A stretch of DNA of 64,000 nt from Caballeronia sp031450805 (GTDB lineage Bacteria > Pseudomonadota > Gammaproteobacteria > Burkholderiales > Burkholderiaceae). The DNA lies in assembly GCF_031450805.1 (NCBI RefSeq), contig NZ_JARTVY010000005.1:248001-312000 (forward strand), written 5' to 3'. Below, piece by piece: positions 44,826 to 53,267 of the stretch. Both the position numbers and the translations under genes were made by a program. Position 1 is the stretch's first letter, and every line of letters starts with the position of its first letter. The notes below the pieces were generated by a model. That model saw only the letters and a list, made by a program, of their open reading frames with translations. It made no database searches and had not been told where the DNA came from.

Positions 44826-46118
44826 ATGGATTCCACTGTCATCGAGGATCGCTCGCGGCCGCAAAGCGCGAAACCGTTGCGCCGGCTGATCGTGGCGACG
44901 AGTATCGGCAATGCGCTGGAGTGGTTCGATTTCGCCGCATACGGCTTTTTCGCGGTCACGCTTTCAAAGCTCTTCTTTCCCGCGCACGACGAGACCGTGT
45001 CGCTATTGATGACCTTCGGCACCTTCGGCCTCTCGTATGTGTTTCGCCCGCTCGGCGCGCTGGTTCTCGGACGTTATGGCGACCGGCGCGGGCGCAAGGC
45101 CGCGTTGCTGGTCTCGCTCGCGCTCACCACCGTCGGCACGCTCATCTGCGCATTGATCCCGACGTATGCGGCAATCGGCGTGGCCGCGCCCATCGGCCTG
45201 ATGACCGCGCGCATTCTGATCTCGTTTTCGACAGGCGGCGAGTTCGGCAGCGGCACCGCGTTGATGATCGAGCAGAAGAGCAAGCGCAAGGCGTTTCTCG
45301 CAAGCTGGCAGTTCTCGAGTCAGGGCATGAGCACCGTGCTTGCGTCATTCGCCGGGCTTGCATTGAGCACGATGCTTTCGCCCGATCAGATCGAATCGTG
45401 GGGATGGCGTACGCCGTTCGTTTTCGGTCTGCTCGTGGCGCCCGTGGGGCTTTATATCCGCAAGCATATCGACGACACGCTGCCCGCCTCATCGCAACAC
45501 ACGCAGAACGCCGCACCCATTCGCGACCTGATCGCGCATCACAAGGGCCGCATCTTTCTGGCGGCGGGCATCATGGCGGTGTCCACAGCGGCGAGCTATC
45601 TGATGATCCTCTATATGCCGACGTATGCGGTGAAGCAACTGCACTTGCCGGCATCGACGGGCTTCGCCGCGACGGTCGTCACGGGGACCATCCTCATGCT
45701 GTTCACGCCGCTGATGGGCCATCTCGCGGATCGTTATGGCCGCAGCCGGATGATGGTGGTCTCCGCGATGGTGACGTTCGTGACGATCTATCCGTGCTTC
45801 GCGTGGCTGCTGTCGAGTCCGTCGTTTGCCGTGCTCATGGCGATCATGGTGCTCGCCGGCGCACTGAAAGCGATCTACTTCGGCCCGCTTGCCGCTGTGC
45901 TCTCATCGCTGTTCCCCACTTCGGTTCGCAGCACCGGCCTCGGCTTCAGCTACAACATCGGCGTGATGCTTTTCGGCGGCTTCACGCCCTGGCTCGTCAC
46001 CGCGATGATCGGCGCGACGCACAATCCCCTCTCCCCGGCGTTCTATCTGATGGCGTGCGCCGTGCTGAGCCTCGCTTGCATAGCGGTCTATCACTTCAAG
46101 CTCGTGAAGCATATTTAA
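44826..46118 (+). CDS. MFS transporter, metabolite:H+ symporter (MHS) family
   Basis: This 430-residue, 12-helix protein has the MHS hallmarks: ATSIGNALEWFDFAAYGFFA near the start, then FRPLGALVLGRYGDRRGRKAAL and later PLMGHLADRYGRSRMM. The family carries proline, betaine, shikimate, citrate and aromatic acids. It starts 29 nt after the M20 stop; the in-frame extension to 44757 would overlap M20 and is unlikely. It probably imports the operon substrate after passage through the co-regulated porin. Confidence 0.9.
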   Translation: MDSTVIEDRSRPQSAKPLRRLIVATSIGNALEWFDFAAYGFFAVTLSKLFFPAHDETVSLLMTFGTFGLSYVFRPLGALVLGRYGDRRGRKAALLVSLALTTVGTLICALIPTYAAIGVAAPIGLMTARILISFSTGGEFGSGTALMIEQKSKRKAFLASWQFSSQGMSTVLASFAGLALSTMLSPDQIESWGWRTPFVFGLLVAPVGLYIRKHIDDTLPASSQHTQNAAPIRDLIAHHKGRIFLAAGIMAVSTAASYLMILYMPTYAVKQLHLPASTGFAATVVTGTILMLFTPLMGHLADRYGRSRMMVVSAMVTFVTIYPCFAWLLSSPSFAVLMAIMVLAGALKAIYFGPLAAVLSSLFPTSVRSTGLGFSYNIGVMLFGGFTPWLVTAMIGATHNPLSPAFYLMACAVLSLACIAVYHFKLVKHI

Positions 46119-46121
46119 ACG

Positions 46122-47273
46122 ATGACCATGAATCAGGATCCTCGCAATCAGACCGGCGACTTCGGCGGCTGGCTCATGTATCACTCGGTCGGCGTCTATC
46201 CGGGCCATCGTGAGGCCATGCGCGATGCGCTCGCTTCTTTCGCCGACACATGGTGCGCCGCCGACGATACGCGCTGGGACGCCGCCCTCGCCGCGCGCGC
46301 CCGCCTGCTCGGCGACTGGGCCTCGCTCATCGGCGCGAGCGATGCTGACGTGTTCGGCGCGCAGAACGTCACCGATGCCTTCGCGCGCTATCTCGACGGC
46401 CTCGCCGATGCGACGCTGAAGAATCGCACCGTGCTCGTCGCCGCCGATTGTTTCCCGAGCCTGCACTTCCTGCTGTCGGGTCTCGCGCAGCGACGCGGCT
46501 TCGAACTGCGCACCGTGCGCGTGCGCGAGGGCGAAACCTACGTGCGCGACGAAGACTTCATCGAAGCATGGACCGACGACGTCGCGCTCGCATTGGTCAC
46601 GTGGGTATCGTCGCTGACGTCGAAGCGCGTGAATCTCACTGCGATATGCGAGCACGCACGACGCCGTGGCAGTCTCGTTGCGCTCGACGTGACGCAAGGC
46701 ATCGGCATCCTGCCGCTCGATCTGAACGATACGCCCTTCGACTTCGTATGCGGTTCGACGCTCAAATGGCTATGCGGCGCGCCGGGCACCGGCCTCGGCT
46801 ATATCGCGCCGAAAGCGTTGCAAGGGAACGCAAGCCCGGCCGTGCGCGGATGGTTCAGTCAGGAAGACCCTTTCAACTGGGACATCGATTCGTTTTCGTA
46901 CGCAAGCGACGCGCGCCGGTTCGATACGGGAACGCCTTCGGTGCTGCCCTTCGTCGCATCGCAGCCCGGCATGACGTGGCTGCGCGCGCAGCCTCCGGGA
47001 AGCGTTCGCGCACACAATCTGTCGCTCGGGCATGAACTCATCGCGATGGTCGACGACAAAGGCTATCGCCTGCTCTCTCCGCGCAACGACGACGAGCGCG
47101 GTGGCAGCATCATGGCCGAAGCGCCCGCGCATCTCGACGCCGCAAAGCTCGTCGTGCAACTGAAGGAAGCAGGCGTGTTCGTCGATTCAAGAGGCCGCAC
47201 GCTGCGCTTCTCGCCGGGCGTGTGCACGACGCGCGACGGTATCGACCGGCTCGCGCAATGCCTTCCGGCATGA
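46122..47273 (+). CDS. class V PLP-dependent enzyme, kynureninase-like
   Basis: This 383-residue fold-type I enzyme has the cofactor Asp in VALDVTQGIG (near 187) and the Schiff-base Lys in GSTLKWLCGAPGTG (near 212). The Trp after Lys, the GAPGTGLGYI turn and the FNWDIDSFSYASDARRFDTGT segment resemble kynureninase and related C-S/C-C lyases more than cysteine desulfurases. It begins 3 nt after the transporter stop. A beta-cleavage of an aromatic or acyl-alanine substrate is likely. True kynureninase activity is not assured. Confidence 0.78.
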   Translation: MTMNQDPRNQTGDFGGWLMYHSVGVYPGHREAMRDALASFADTWCAADDTRWDAALAARARLLGDWASLIGASDADVFGAQNVTDAFARYLDGLADATLKNRTVLVAADCFPSLHFLLSGLAQRRGFELRTVRVREGETYVRDEDFIEAWTDDVALALVTWVSSLTSKRVNLTAICEHARRRGSLVALDVTQGIGILPLDLNDTPFDFVCGSTLKWLCGAPGTGLGYIAPKALQGNASPAVRGWFSQEDPFNWDIDSFSYASDARRFDTGTPSVLPFVASQPGMTWLRAQPPGSVRAHNLSLGHELIAMVDDKGYRLLSPRNDDERGGSIMAEAPAHLDAAKLVVQLKEAGVFVDSRGRTLRFSPGVCTTRDGIDRLAQCLPA

Positions 47274-47396
47274 AGACCACGATGGTCCGTTCGCGTTCAC
47301 CGCGACGCATCGGAATTGCTTGTGTGCTGACAGGCCCGCCGGCAGGCGCCGTGTATCACGCGCCGCTGTCCAACTTCATCATTCAAGCGACTCCTC

Positions 47397-48521
47397 ATGA
47401 ACTCGACCGTAACCGCATCCATTCTCGCTGACGCCGCGATCGAAGGCGTGCAAGGCTTCATCGTTCCGATGAAATGCACGGACCTTCCCGCGACGATGCA
47501 GTTCTTCATCGCGCGCCTCGGCTTTCGTCTCGACGCGATCTTCCCCGCCGACGGTCCGCGCACCGCGATTCTTTCGCGCGGCACCTTCAAAATCCGCCTC
47601 GGCCTGGACGTGAAAGACGGCCTGCAAACGCTGCAGGTGCTCTGCGACGATCCCTCTCAAACGCCCGGCGAAACGCGCGAACTCGTCGCGCCCAACGGCG
47701 TGACCGTGCGGCTCGTGCACGCCAATCCGCCGATGCATCTGCCTAAGACGCGCCAGCAACTCGTGCTTTCCCATGCGGGCGATGCCGCGCACTGGAGCAT
47801 TGGCCGCGCGGGCATGCGTTATCGCGATCTGCTGCCCGAGCGTCATGGCGGTGCGTTCATCGCATCGCATATCCGTATCCTCGATGGCGGCCCGGTGCCC
47901 GATTACGTGCACTTTCACAAGATCCGCTTTCAGGCCATTTTTTGCCGCAAAGGCTGGGTGCGTCTTGCATACGAAGGACAGGGCGAGCCCTTTCTGCTGG
48001 AAGCGGGCGATTGCGTATTGCAGCCGCCGGAGATTCGTCATCGCGTGCTGGAAAGCTCGGCGGGCGCCGAAGTGATCGAACTCGGCAGCCCCGCCGAGCA
48101 CATCACGATGGCCGATCACGACATGCGCCTGCCGAACACGCTTTACGATGCAGATCACGATTTCAACGGTCAGAGCTTCGTGCGCCATGTCGCGAAGCAG
48201 GCGACGTGGACGCCTTGGAAATCGCCAGGCTTCATCGCGACCGATACGGGCATCGGCCACGCGACGAAGGGTCTTGCAGGCGTGCGCGTGGTGCGTCCGG
48301 CGAGCGCCGGCCAGCAAGCTGCGCGCATGCACGACACCGAGTTCTGCTTCTTCTTCGTGCTCGCGGGTAGCGTGGACGTGAGCGCAAACGATCGGCAATG
48401 GCATCTGGAAGCAGACGACAGCATCGCGATTCCGGGCCAGCTCCGCTATGCGTTCGATAACTGCAGCGCCGACCTCGAACTACTCGAAGTGACCTTGCCT
48501 GCGGATTTCTCGCTAGCCTGA
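47397..48521 (+). CDS. fusion of VOC (glyoxalase-like) domain with bicupin
   Basis: This 374-residue protein has residues 15-120 as a VOC module (GFIVPMKCTDLPATMQFFIA, FFIARLGFRLDAIF). About 130-240 is a cupin with VPDYVHFHKIRFQAIF and a later IRHRV (candidate metal ligands). About 260-370 is a second cupin with HDTEFCFFFVLAGS and EADDSIAIPG. Bicupins include aromatic-ring and diketone dioxygenases, and VOC modules are also dioxygenase folds. It lies in the operon after the kynureninase-like gene, so ring or side-chain oxygenation is a reasonable guess. I know no characterised protein of this architecture. Confidence 0.72.
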   Translation: MNSTVTASILADAAIEGVQGFIVPMKCTDLPATMQFFIARLGFRLDAIFPADGPRTAILSRGTFKIRLGLDVKDGLQTLQVLCDDPSQTPGETRELVAPNGVTVRLVHANPPMHLPKTRQQLVLSHAGDAAHWSIGRAGMRYRDLLPERHGGAFIASHIRILDGGPVPDYVHFHKIRFQAIFCRKGWVRLAYEGQGEPFLLEAGDCVLQPPEIRHRVLESSAGAEVIELGSPAEHITMADHDMRLPNTLYDADHDFNGQSFVRHVAKQATWTPWKSPGFIATDTGIGHATKGLAGVRVVRPASAGQQAARMHDTEFCFFFVLAGSVDVSANDRQWHLEADDSIAIPGQLRYAFDNCSADLELLEVTLPADFSLA

Positions 48522-48531
48522 GCTTATCGAA

Positions 48532-49257
48532 ATGACAATGTCCATGATCGATCACACGACCGTCGCTTTTGTATCGGGCGCCAATCGCGGACTCGGCGCG
48601 CAATTCGTCGCGCGCCTGCTCGCACGCGGCGCGGGCAAGGTGTACGCCGCGTCGCGTACGGGCGATACTGCGATCCACGATACCCGCGTTATTCCCATCG
48701 CACTCGATGTGACTGACGACGCCAGCGTCGCGTGCGCCGCGAGCCTCGCCGCGGATACGAATCTGCTCATCAACAACGCCGGCGTCAATCGGCAATCGGG
48801 GTTCTTTGCCGACGATGCGATCAACCATGCACGCGCCGAACTCGAAGTCAATTACTTCGGCATACTTCGCATGGCCCGCTCATTTGCGCCTGCCCTGAAG
48901 ACAAACGAAGGCGCGATCATCAACGTGCTCTCGATTCTCGCGCGCACGGCGCTTCCCGCGATGGGCTCGTTGTGCGCATCGAAGGCAGCGGCGCTGCGCC
49001 TGAGCGAATCGCTGCGCGCCGAACTCGCGCCTCTTCGCGTGCGCGTCATCGCGGCGCTTCCCGGCGCGATCGATACGGACATGAGCCGCGATTTCGCTGG
49101 CCCCAAACTCTCCCCGGCCGAAGTTGCCGATGCCGCGCTCGACGCGCTCTCGGGCAGCGCGAGCGAAATCCTTATTGGCGCGATGGCGCAGCAGCTTGCT
49201 GCGGGTCTCGCCACGGATCGCGCCGCGACACAGGCCCAGCTTCATTCCACTTTTTAG
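48532..49257 (+). CDS. SDR-family protein lacking the catalytic Tyr
   Basis: This 241-residue Rossmann protein has GANRGLG (cofactor loop), LLINNAG and NVLSILAR (Ser region). The catalytic YxxxK reads LCASK: Lys is kept but Leu stands at the Tyr position. The cofactor site appears intact. It may be a redox-inactive or altered dehydrogenase, or use another residue. It starts 10 nt after the bicupin stop and belongs to the same operon. Confidence 0.8.
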   Translation: MTMSMIDHTTVAFVSGANRGLGAQFVARLLARGAGKVYAASRTGDTAIHDTRVIPIALDVTDDASVACAASLAADTNLLINNAGVNRQSGFFADDAINHARAELEVNYFGILRMARSFAPALKTNEGAIINVLSILARTALPAMGSLCASKAAALRLSESLRAELAPLRVRVIAALPGAIDTDMSRDFAGPKLSPAEVADAALDALSGSASEILIGAMAQQLAAGLATDRAATQAQLHSTF

Positions 49258-49281
49258 CCGCGTTCATCGACGGAGACGACA

Positions 49282-50529
49282 TTGGGTTCCTACATCGACA
49301 TCGACATCGACATCGACAGTAATGATGGCCAGCGCTTTCGCGCTTATCAGGCCGTGCCTGCGCAGGGCTCGGGGCCGGGCCTCGTGCTGCTGCAGGAAAT
49401 TTTCGGCATCAACGGCTATATGCGCGCCATGGCCGACCGCTTCGCTGAAGAGGGGTACGTCGTGCTCGTTCCCGATCTGTTCTGGCGAATGAAGCCGGGC
49501 GTCGAACTCGGCTACAGCGAAGCGGATTTCAACGAGGCACTAGGCCATAACGAGCGGCTCGACATCGATCTCGCCATCGCAGATATCGGCTCGACCATCG
49601 CCGCATTGCGCGCATTGCCGATGCAGTCGGGCAAGGTCGGCGCGATCGGCTATTGCCTCGGCGGCAAGCTTGCGATGCTTGCGGCCGCACGTCTGGAGTT
49701 AGATTGCGCGACGAGTTATTACGGCGTCGGACTCGATGCGTATCTCGACGAGATACCGAATATTCGCTGTCCGATGCTTTTTCACTTCGCGGGCAACGAC
49801 GCATTCTGCCCGCCGGAAACACGCGAGCGTCTGCAGCAAGCGTTTGCAGCCAATCCGCGCATCGCGGCCCACGTGTATCCGGACTGCGATCATGCGTTCG
49901 CCACGCCCGAGCGGCCCCATTACGACAAGCCTGCCGCTACCATGGCGTACTCGCGCACGGTCGCGCTGCTGCGCAACGTGCTCGGTCCGATTCACGATCT
50001 GAACGCGCTGTGGGAACGCCACTGCTATTACGAATTCGCCACGCGAGACGTCGATGCGATCATGCCGACGATGGTCGCCGAGCCCTACGTCAACCACGTC
50101 CCGACGATGACTGGCGGCGTCGGTCACGATCAGTTGAAGCGGTTCTACAAATATCACTTCGTTGCTGCGAATCCCGAGGACACGAAGCTCATTCCGGTCT
50201 CGCGCACGATCGGCGCGGACCGCATCGTCGATGAATTCGTGTTTTGCGCCACGCATGATCGCGAGATCGACTGGCTCTTGCCGGGACTGGAACCTACGGG
50301 CAGGTACTTCGAGGTGCCGATGCTCGCGGTCGTCTGCTTTCGCGGCGACAAGCTCTACAACGAGCACATCTACTGGGATCAGGCTTCCGTGCTCGTGCAG
50401 ATTGGCGTGCTCGATCCGACCGGCCTTCCCGTCGCCGGCATTCAGACAGCCAAGAAGATGATCGATGAAACACTGCCGACCAATACGCTAATGCGCAATT
50501 GGGAATCGAGCGAAGGCAAGCCGGTCTGA
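49282..50529 (+). CDS. dienelactone hydrolase fused to SnoaL/NTF2-like domain
   Basis: This protein of about 415 residues has residues 1-230 as a dienelactone hydrolase with Cys in GYCLGG, Asp in GNDAFCP and His in DCDHAFA, the usual Cys-Asp-His triad. Residues 240-415 form a SnoaL/NTF2-like alpha+beta domain (LWERHCYYEFATRDVDAIM, PYVNHVPTMTGGVG). It starts at TTG 49282, preceded by GGAG, and the N-terminus contains an Ile-Asp repeat encoded by a hexamer repeat. It is last in the M20 operon and is followed by a strong terminator. The role is probably hydrolysis of a lactone or thioester-like intermediate. Confidence 0.85.
   Translation: MGSYIDIDIDIDSNDGQRFRAYQAVPAQGSGPGLVLLQEIFGINGYMRAMADRFAEEGYVVLVPDLFWRMKPGVELGYSEADFNEALGHNERLDIDLAIADIGSTIAALRALPMQSGKVGAIGYCLGGKLAMLAAARLELDCATSYYGVGLDAYLDEIPNIRCPMLFHFAGNDAFCPPETRERLQQAFAANPRIAAHVYPDCDHAFATPERPHYDKPAATMAYSRTVALLRNVLGPIHDLNALWERHCYYEFATRDVDAIMPTMVAEPYVNHVPTMTGGVGHDQLKRFYKYHFVAANPEDTKLIPVSRTIGADRIVDEFVFCATHDREIDWLLPGLEPTGRYFEVPMLAVVCFRGDKLYNEHIYWDQASVLVQIGVLDPTGLPVAGIQTAKKMIDETLPTNTLMRNWESSEGKPV
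49294..49317 (+). repeat. hexanucleotide tandem repeat (ATCGAC)x4 in coding sequence
   Basis: Four exact ATCGAC units encode (Ile-Asp)4 just after the TTG start of the hydrolase gene. Change in copy number would add or remove Ile-Asp pairs without frameshift. Confidence 0.8.
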
Positions 50530-50554
50530 AGCGATCATCGAAGCCGATCGTACA

Positions 50555-50590
50555 AAGCGCGCTGTCCATCGGGCAGCGCGCTTTTTTTTT
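50555..50590 (+). terminator. intrinsic terminator of M20-DLH operon
   Basis: AAGCGCGCTG (50555-50564) and its perfect complement (50574-50583) enclose a 9-nt loop, followed by nine T. It is 26 nt after the hydrolase stop. Confidence 0.9.
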
Positions 50591-50644
50591 ATCGACGCAC
50601 CAACACAGCACGAGCCTTGCGGTTCCTGCAAACCCGTATTGATA

Positions 50645-50661
50645 GATTGCGAATACGCGAA
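50645..50661 (+). promoter_or_regulatory. motif shared with M20 operon promoter
   Basis: GATTGCGAATACGCGAA lies about 90 nt before the porin gene and matches 15 of 17 bases of the motif at 43341-43357. The shared motif suggests that the LysR protein at 42360 controls the porin as well. Confidence 0.55.
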
Positions 50662-50747
50662 CGAATAAGGCTCGGTACTGTTACGTGACGGAATCGACAT
50701 GCATTCCGTTCGAGCTTGCGAAGACCCACAATCACTCATCATTCGTT

Positions 50748-51929
50748 ATGCCAATGAACAGAAAGGCGATCTCCTGCGCTGCGTTTCTCGCTGCATGCGG
50801 TATCGGGCAGGCTCATGCCGCGTCCGTCACGTTGTACGGTCTCATCGACTACGGTGTCAACTATCAGAGTAACAGCGGCGGCGGCCGCGTGATCGGCGGA
50901 TCGAGCGGCATCATGCAGGGCTCGCGCTGGGGCTTCAAGGCCAATGAAGACCTGGGCGGTGGTCTTGCGGCTATCTTCCAGCTCGAGAACGGCTTTGATG
51001 CCGGCAACGGCAGATCGCTGCAGGGCGGCGCGCAGTTCGGACGGCAAGCGTGGCTCGGCCTTTCCAGCAACGCGTACGGTACGGTCACGCTCGGACGTCA
51101 ATACGACTCGCTCGTCACATTCGTCGAAACACGCATGAATTCTTCGAATTACGGCGGCGGCACCACCGCGCATCCGGGCGATCTCGACAACCTGAACAAC
51201 AGCAAGCGCGTCAACAACTCGATCAAGTACATGAGCCCAAGTCTGGGCGGATTCACGTTCGGCGGCGTCTACGGATTCGGCGGACAGGCCGGCGACTTTT
51301 CGCGCAACCGGATATGGTCGACGGGCATTGGTTACGACTATGGCAACTTCTCGGCGGGCGTCGCGTACATGAACGTGCGCAACCCGAACCAGTCGTTCTT
51401 CACAGCCACGCCGACCAACGTATCGGGTACGAACCTGAACAACATGACGGCAAGCCCTGTTTATAGCGGCTATGCATCGGCGCGAACGTATCAGGCCATC
51501 GCTGCGGCCGGGCGCTATACGATCGGCCCGGCGACCATCGGGCTCGTCTATAGCAACGTGCAGTTCAAGAATCTCGGCGATACGTCCTCCGGTTCGAACC
51601 CGCTTCGACTTTCCGGCACCGCGAAATTCGACACTGCTGAGGTCAACGCCACGTATTACTGGACGCCTGCGTTGCTGAGCGAACTGGTGTACAGCTATAC
51701 GCGCGGATCGGGCGTGGGAAGCATCGGCAGCTCGCACTATAACAACGTGTCGCTGTCGCTCGACTATTACCTCTCGAAACGCACCGATGTATATATCATC
51801 AGCAGCACGCAGTTTGCAGACGGCACGGACTCGACAGGACGGCCCGCGCACGCCACGCTCAATGCGTTGACGGCATCATCGTCGGATCGGCAAACCTTCG
51901 TGCAGTTGGGCATCCGGCACAAGTTCTGA
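50748..51929 (+). CDS. Gram-negative porin (OmpC/Gram-neg_porin family)
   Basis: This protein of about 393 residues has a signal peptide (NRKAISCAAFLAACGIG, cleavage after QAHA) followed by SVTLYGLIDYGVNYQSN, the invariant start of Burkholderiales trimeric porins. It has the eyelet region GRQYDSLVTFVE and ends with QLGIRHKF, the C-terminal Phe needed for outer-membrane assembly. Either ATG 50748 or 50754 fits. It has its own promoter behind the operon terminator and probably admits the operon substrate. Confidence 0.9.
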   Translation: MPMNRKAISCAAFLAACGIGQAHAASVTLYGLIDYGVNYQSNSGGGRVIGGSSGIMQGSRWGFKANEDLGGGLAAIFQLENGFDAGNGRSLQGGAQFGRQAWLGLSSNAYGTVTLGRQYDSLVTFVETRMNSSNYGGGTTAHPGDLDNLNNSKRVNNSIKYMSPSLGGFTFGGVYGFGGQAGDFSRNRIWSTGIGYDYGNFSAGVAYMNVRNPNQSFFTATPTNVSGTNLNNMTASPVYSGYASARTYQAIAAAGRYTIGPATIGLVYSNVQFKNLGDTSSGSNPLRLSGTAKFDTAEVNATYYWTPALLSELVYSYTRGSGVGSIGSSHYNNVSLSLDYYLSKRTDVYIISSTQFADGTDSTGRPAHATLNALTASSSDRQTFVQLGIRHKF

Positions 51930-51943
51930 GGCTGCAAAGACAG

Positions 51944-51966
51944 AACCCCCGCGCGAGGCGGGGGTT
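51944..51966. terminator. hairpin between convergent porin and catA genes
   Basis: AACCCCCGC (51944-51952) pairs exactly with GCGGGGGTT (51958-51966) around a 5-nt loop. The T-run is short, but position between convergent stops suits a bidirectional terminator. Confidence 0.6.
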
Positions 51967-51986
51967 GTTCGATACATCGATCTTCT

Positions 51987-52919
51987 TCAAGCGACCGCTG
52001 CGCGATCCCGCTGCACGATCTGATTGTCCTTGCCCTGCACCAGCGGCGTCAGCCTGAAGTCGAATTCGATTTCCTTGTAGTCGTCGGCCTTTAGGCCCAA
52101 TGCGTTGCCGCCGCTTTTCTCGACAACATGCGGAATGAGATCTTCACGCGTGGCGTAGGCGAAGTCATCCCAGATCAGTGGATCGCCTTCGATGTTGATC
52201 TGCGTTGTCAGCTTGCGGCAGCCGTCCGCGCTCACGAAGAAGTGAACATGCGCCGGACGGTTGCCATGCCGGCCGAGCACGTCGAGCAAGTGCTGCGTCG
52301 CTCCTTGCGGGGGACAGCCGTAACCCACAGGCATCAACGTGCGGAACTCGTACTTGCCATCTGCATCCGTTCGCACCGCGCCGCGCAGATTGAAGTCGCT
52401 TTGCGCGCCGGTCGGATCGAAGTGCGAATAAAAGCCCTTCGAATTGGCATGCCAGCATTCGACAACCGCATTCGCAAGCCGCTTGCCGTCCGGTCCCGTG
52501 ACCGTTCCGCGAATGACGAGCGGACCCGCGTTTTCATCGGCATCGAGATCGATCTTCGATACCCCTTCCCGTACCGCCGCACCCGCGACATACAGCGGGC
52601 CTTCGATAGTACGCGGCGTGCCGCCGTTGATCTCCGTCTCGCGATCTTCCGCATCCATGCGAATATCGAGGAGCTTCTCGAGGCCAAGGCCCGCCGCGAG
52701 CAAGGCTGCCTCACCGTCCTTGCCGAGCCGGTTCAGATAGTTCACGCCCGCCCAAATTTCATCCGGCGTCATGTCGAGATCGTCGATCGCCTTGAACAGA
52801 TCGCTTAGCAAGCGATGCGTGATTTCCTTAGTGCGCGCATTGCCTCGATCGCCGCCAAGGTTCGCCGCCGCTTGCAACAAGTTCTGGACTTCATCGCTTT
52901 GAAATACTTTGACGCTCAT
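51987..52919 (-). CDS. catA: catechol 1,2-dioxygenase
   Basis: This 310-residue intradiol dioxygenase converts catechol to cis,cis-muconate using non-haem Fe(III). Ligands are Tyr in GFYSHFD (near 165), Tyr in PVGYGCP (near 200) and two His in RPAHVHFFVS (near 224-226). The helical N-terminal dimer domain (VQNLLQAAANLGGDRGNART) is present. It is the last gene of the seven-gene and-cat operon, 44 nt after catC, and is convergent with the porin. Confidence 0.95.
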   Translation of the reverse strand: MSVKVFQSDEVQNLLQAAANLGGDRGNARTKEITHRLLSDLFKAIDDLDMTPDEIWAGVNYLNRLGKDGEAALLAAGLGLEKLLDIRMDAEDRETEINGGTPRTIEGPLYVAGAAVREGVSKIDLDADENAGPLVIRGTVTGPDGKRLANAVVECWHANSKGFYSHFDPTGAQSDFNLRGAVRTDADGKYEFRTLMPVGYGCPPQGATQHLLDVLGRHGNRPAHVHFFVSADGCRKLTTQINIEGDPLIWDDFAYATREDLIPHVVEKSGGNALGLKADDYKEIEFDFRLTPLVQGKDNQIVQRDRAAVA

Positions 52920-52963
52920 GATTCATGTCTCCGTTCGTATGTGGGAATTCATTTTTCTACCGC

Positions 52964-53254
52964 TCAACCGTCGTCGTCCCTGATGGATGACGGATGGCGA
53001 CACAACGGCGTCACCGATATCTTCATGTACGGAAACAACGGCAACGCGATAAGAATCTCGTGCAGTTCCGCATTGCTTTCGACATCGAAGATGCTGTAAT
53101 TCGCGTACTCTCCGGCAAGCCGCCAGATATGACGCCACTTGCCGCTGTGCTGAAGCGCCTGCGAATAGGCCTTCTCTCGTGCCTTGATTTCATTGGCGAC
53201 ATCAGCAGGCATGTCGACGGGAATGTTCACATCCATTCGTACATGGAACAACAT
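52964..53254 (-). CDS. catC: muconolactone delta-isomerase
   Basis: This 96-residue protein begins MLFHVRMDVNIPVDMPADVA and has EKAYSQALQHSGKWRHIWRL with YSIFDVESNAELHEIL, as in CatC decamers. It moves the double bond of muconolactone to give 3-oxoadipate enol-lactone. It lies 13 nt after catB and before catA. Confidence 0.95.
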   Translation of the reverse strand: MLFHVRMDVNIPVDMPADVANEIKAREKAYSQALQHSGKWRHIWRLAGEYANYSIFDVESNAELHEILIALPLFPYMKISVTPLCRHPSSIRDDDG

Positions 53255-53267
53255 CGCTCATATCCTC

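Noticed and set aside
43387..51929. CRISPR array, tRNA or rRNA genes in this window
   Set aside because: I saw no regularly spaced repeats and no recognisable tRNA or rRNA stretch anywhere in the window.
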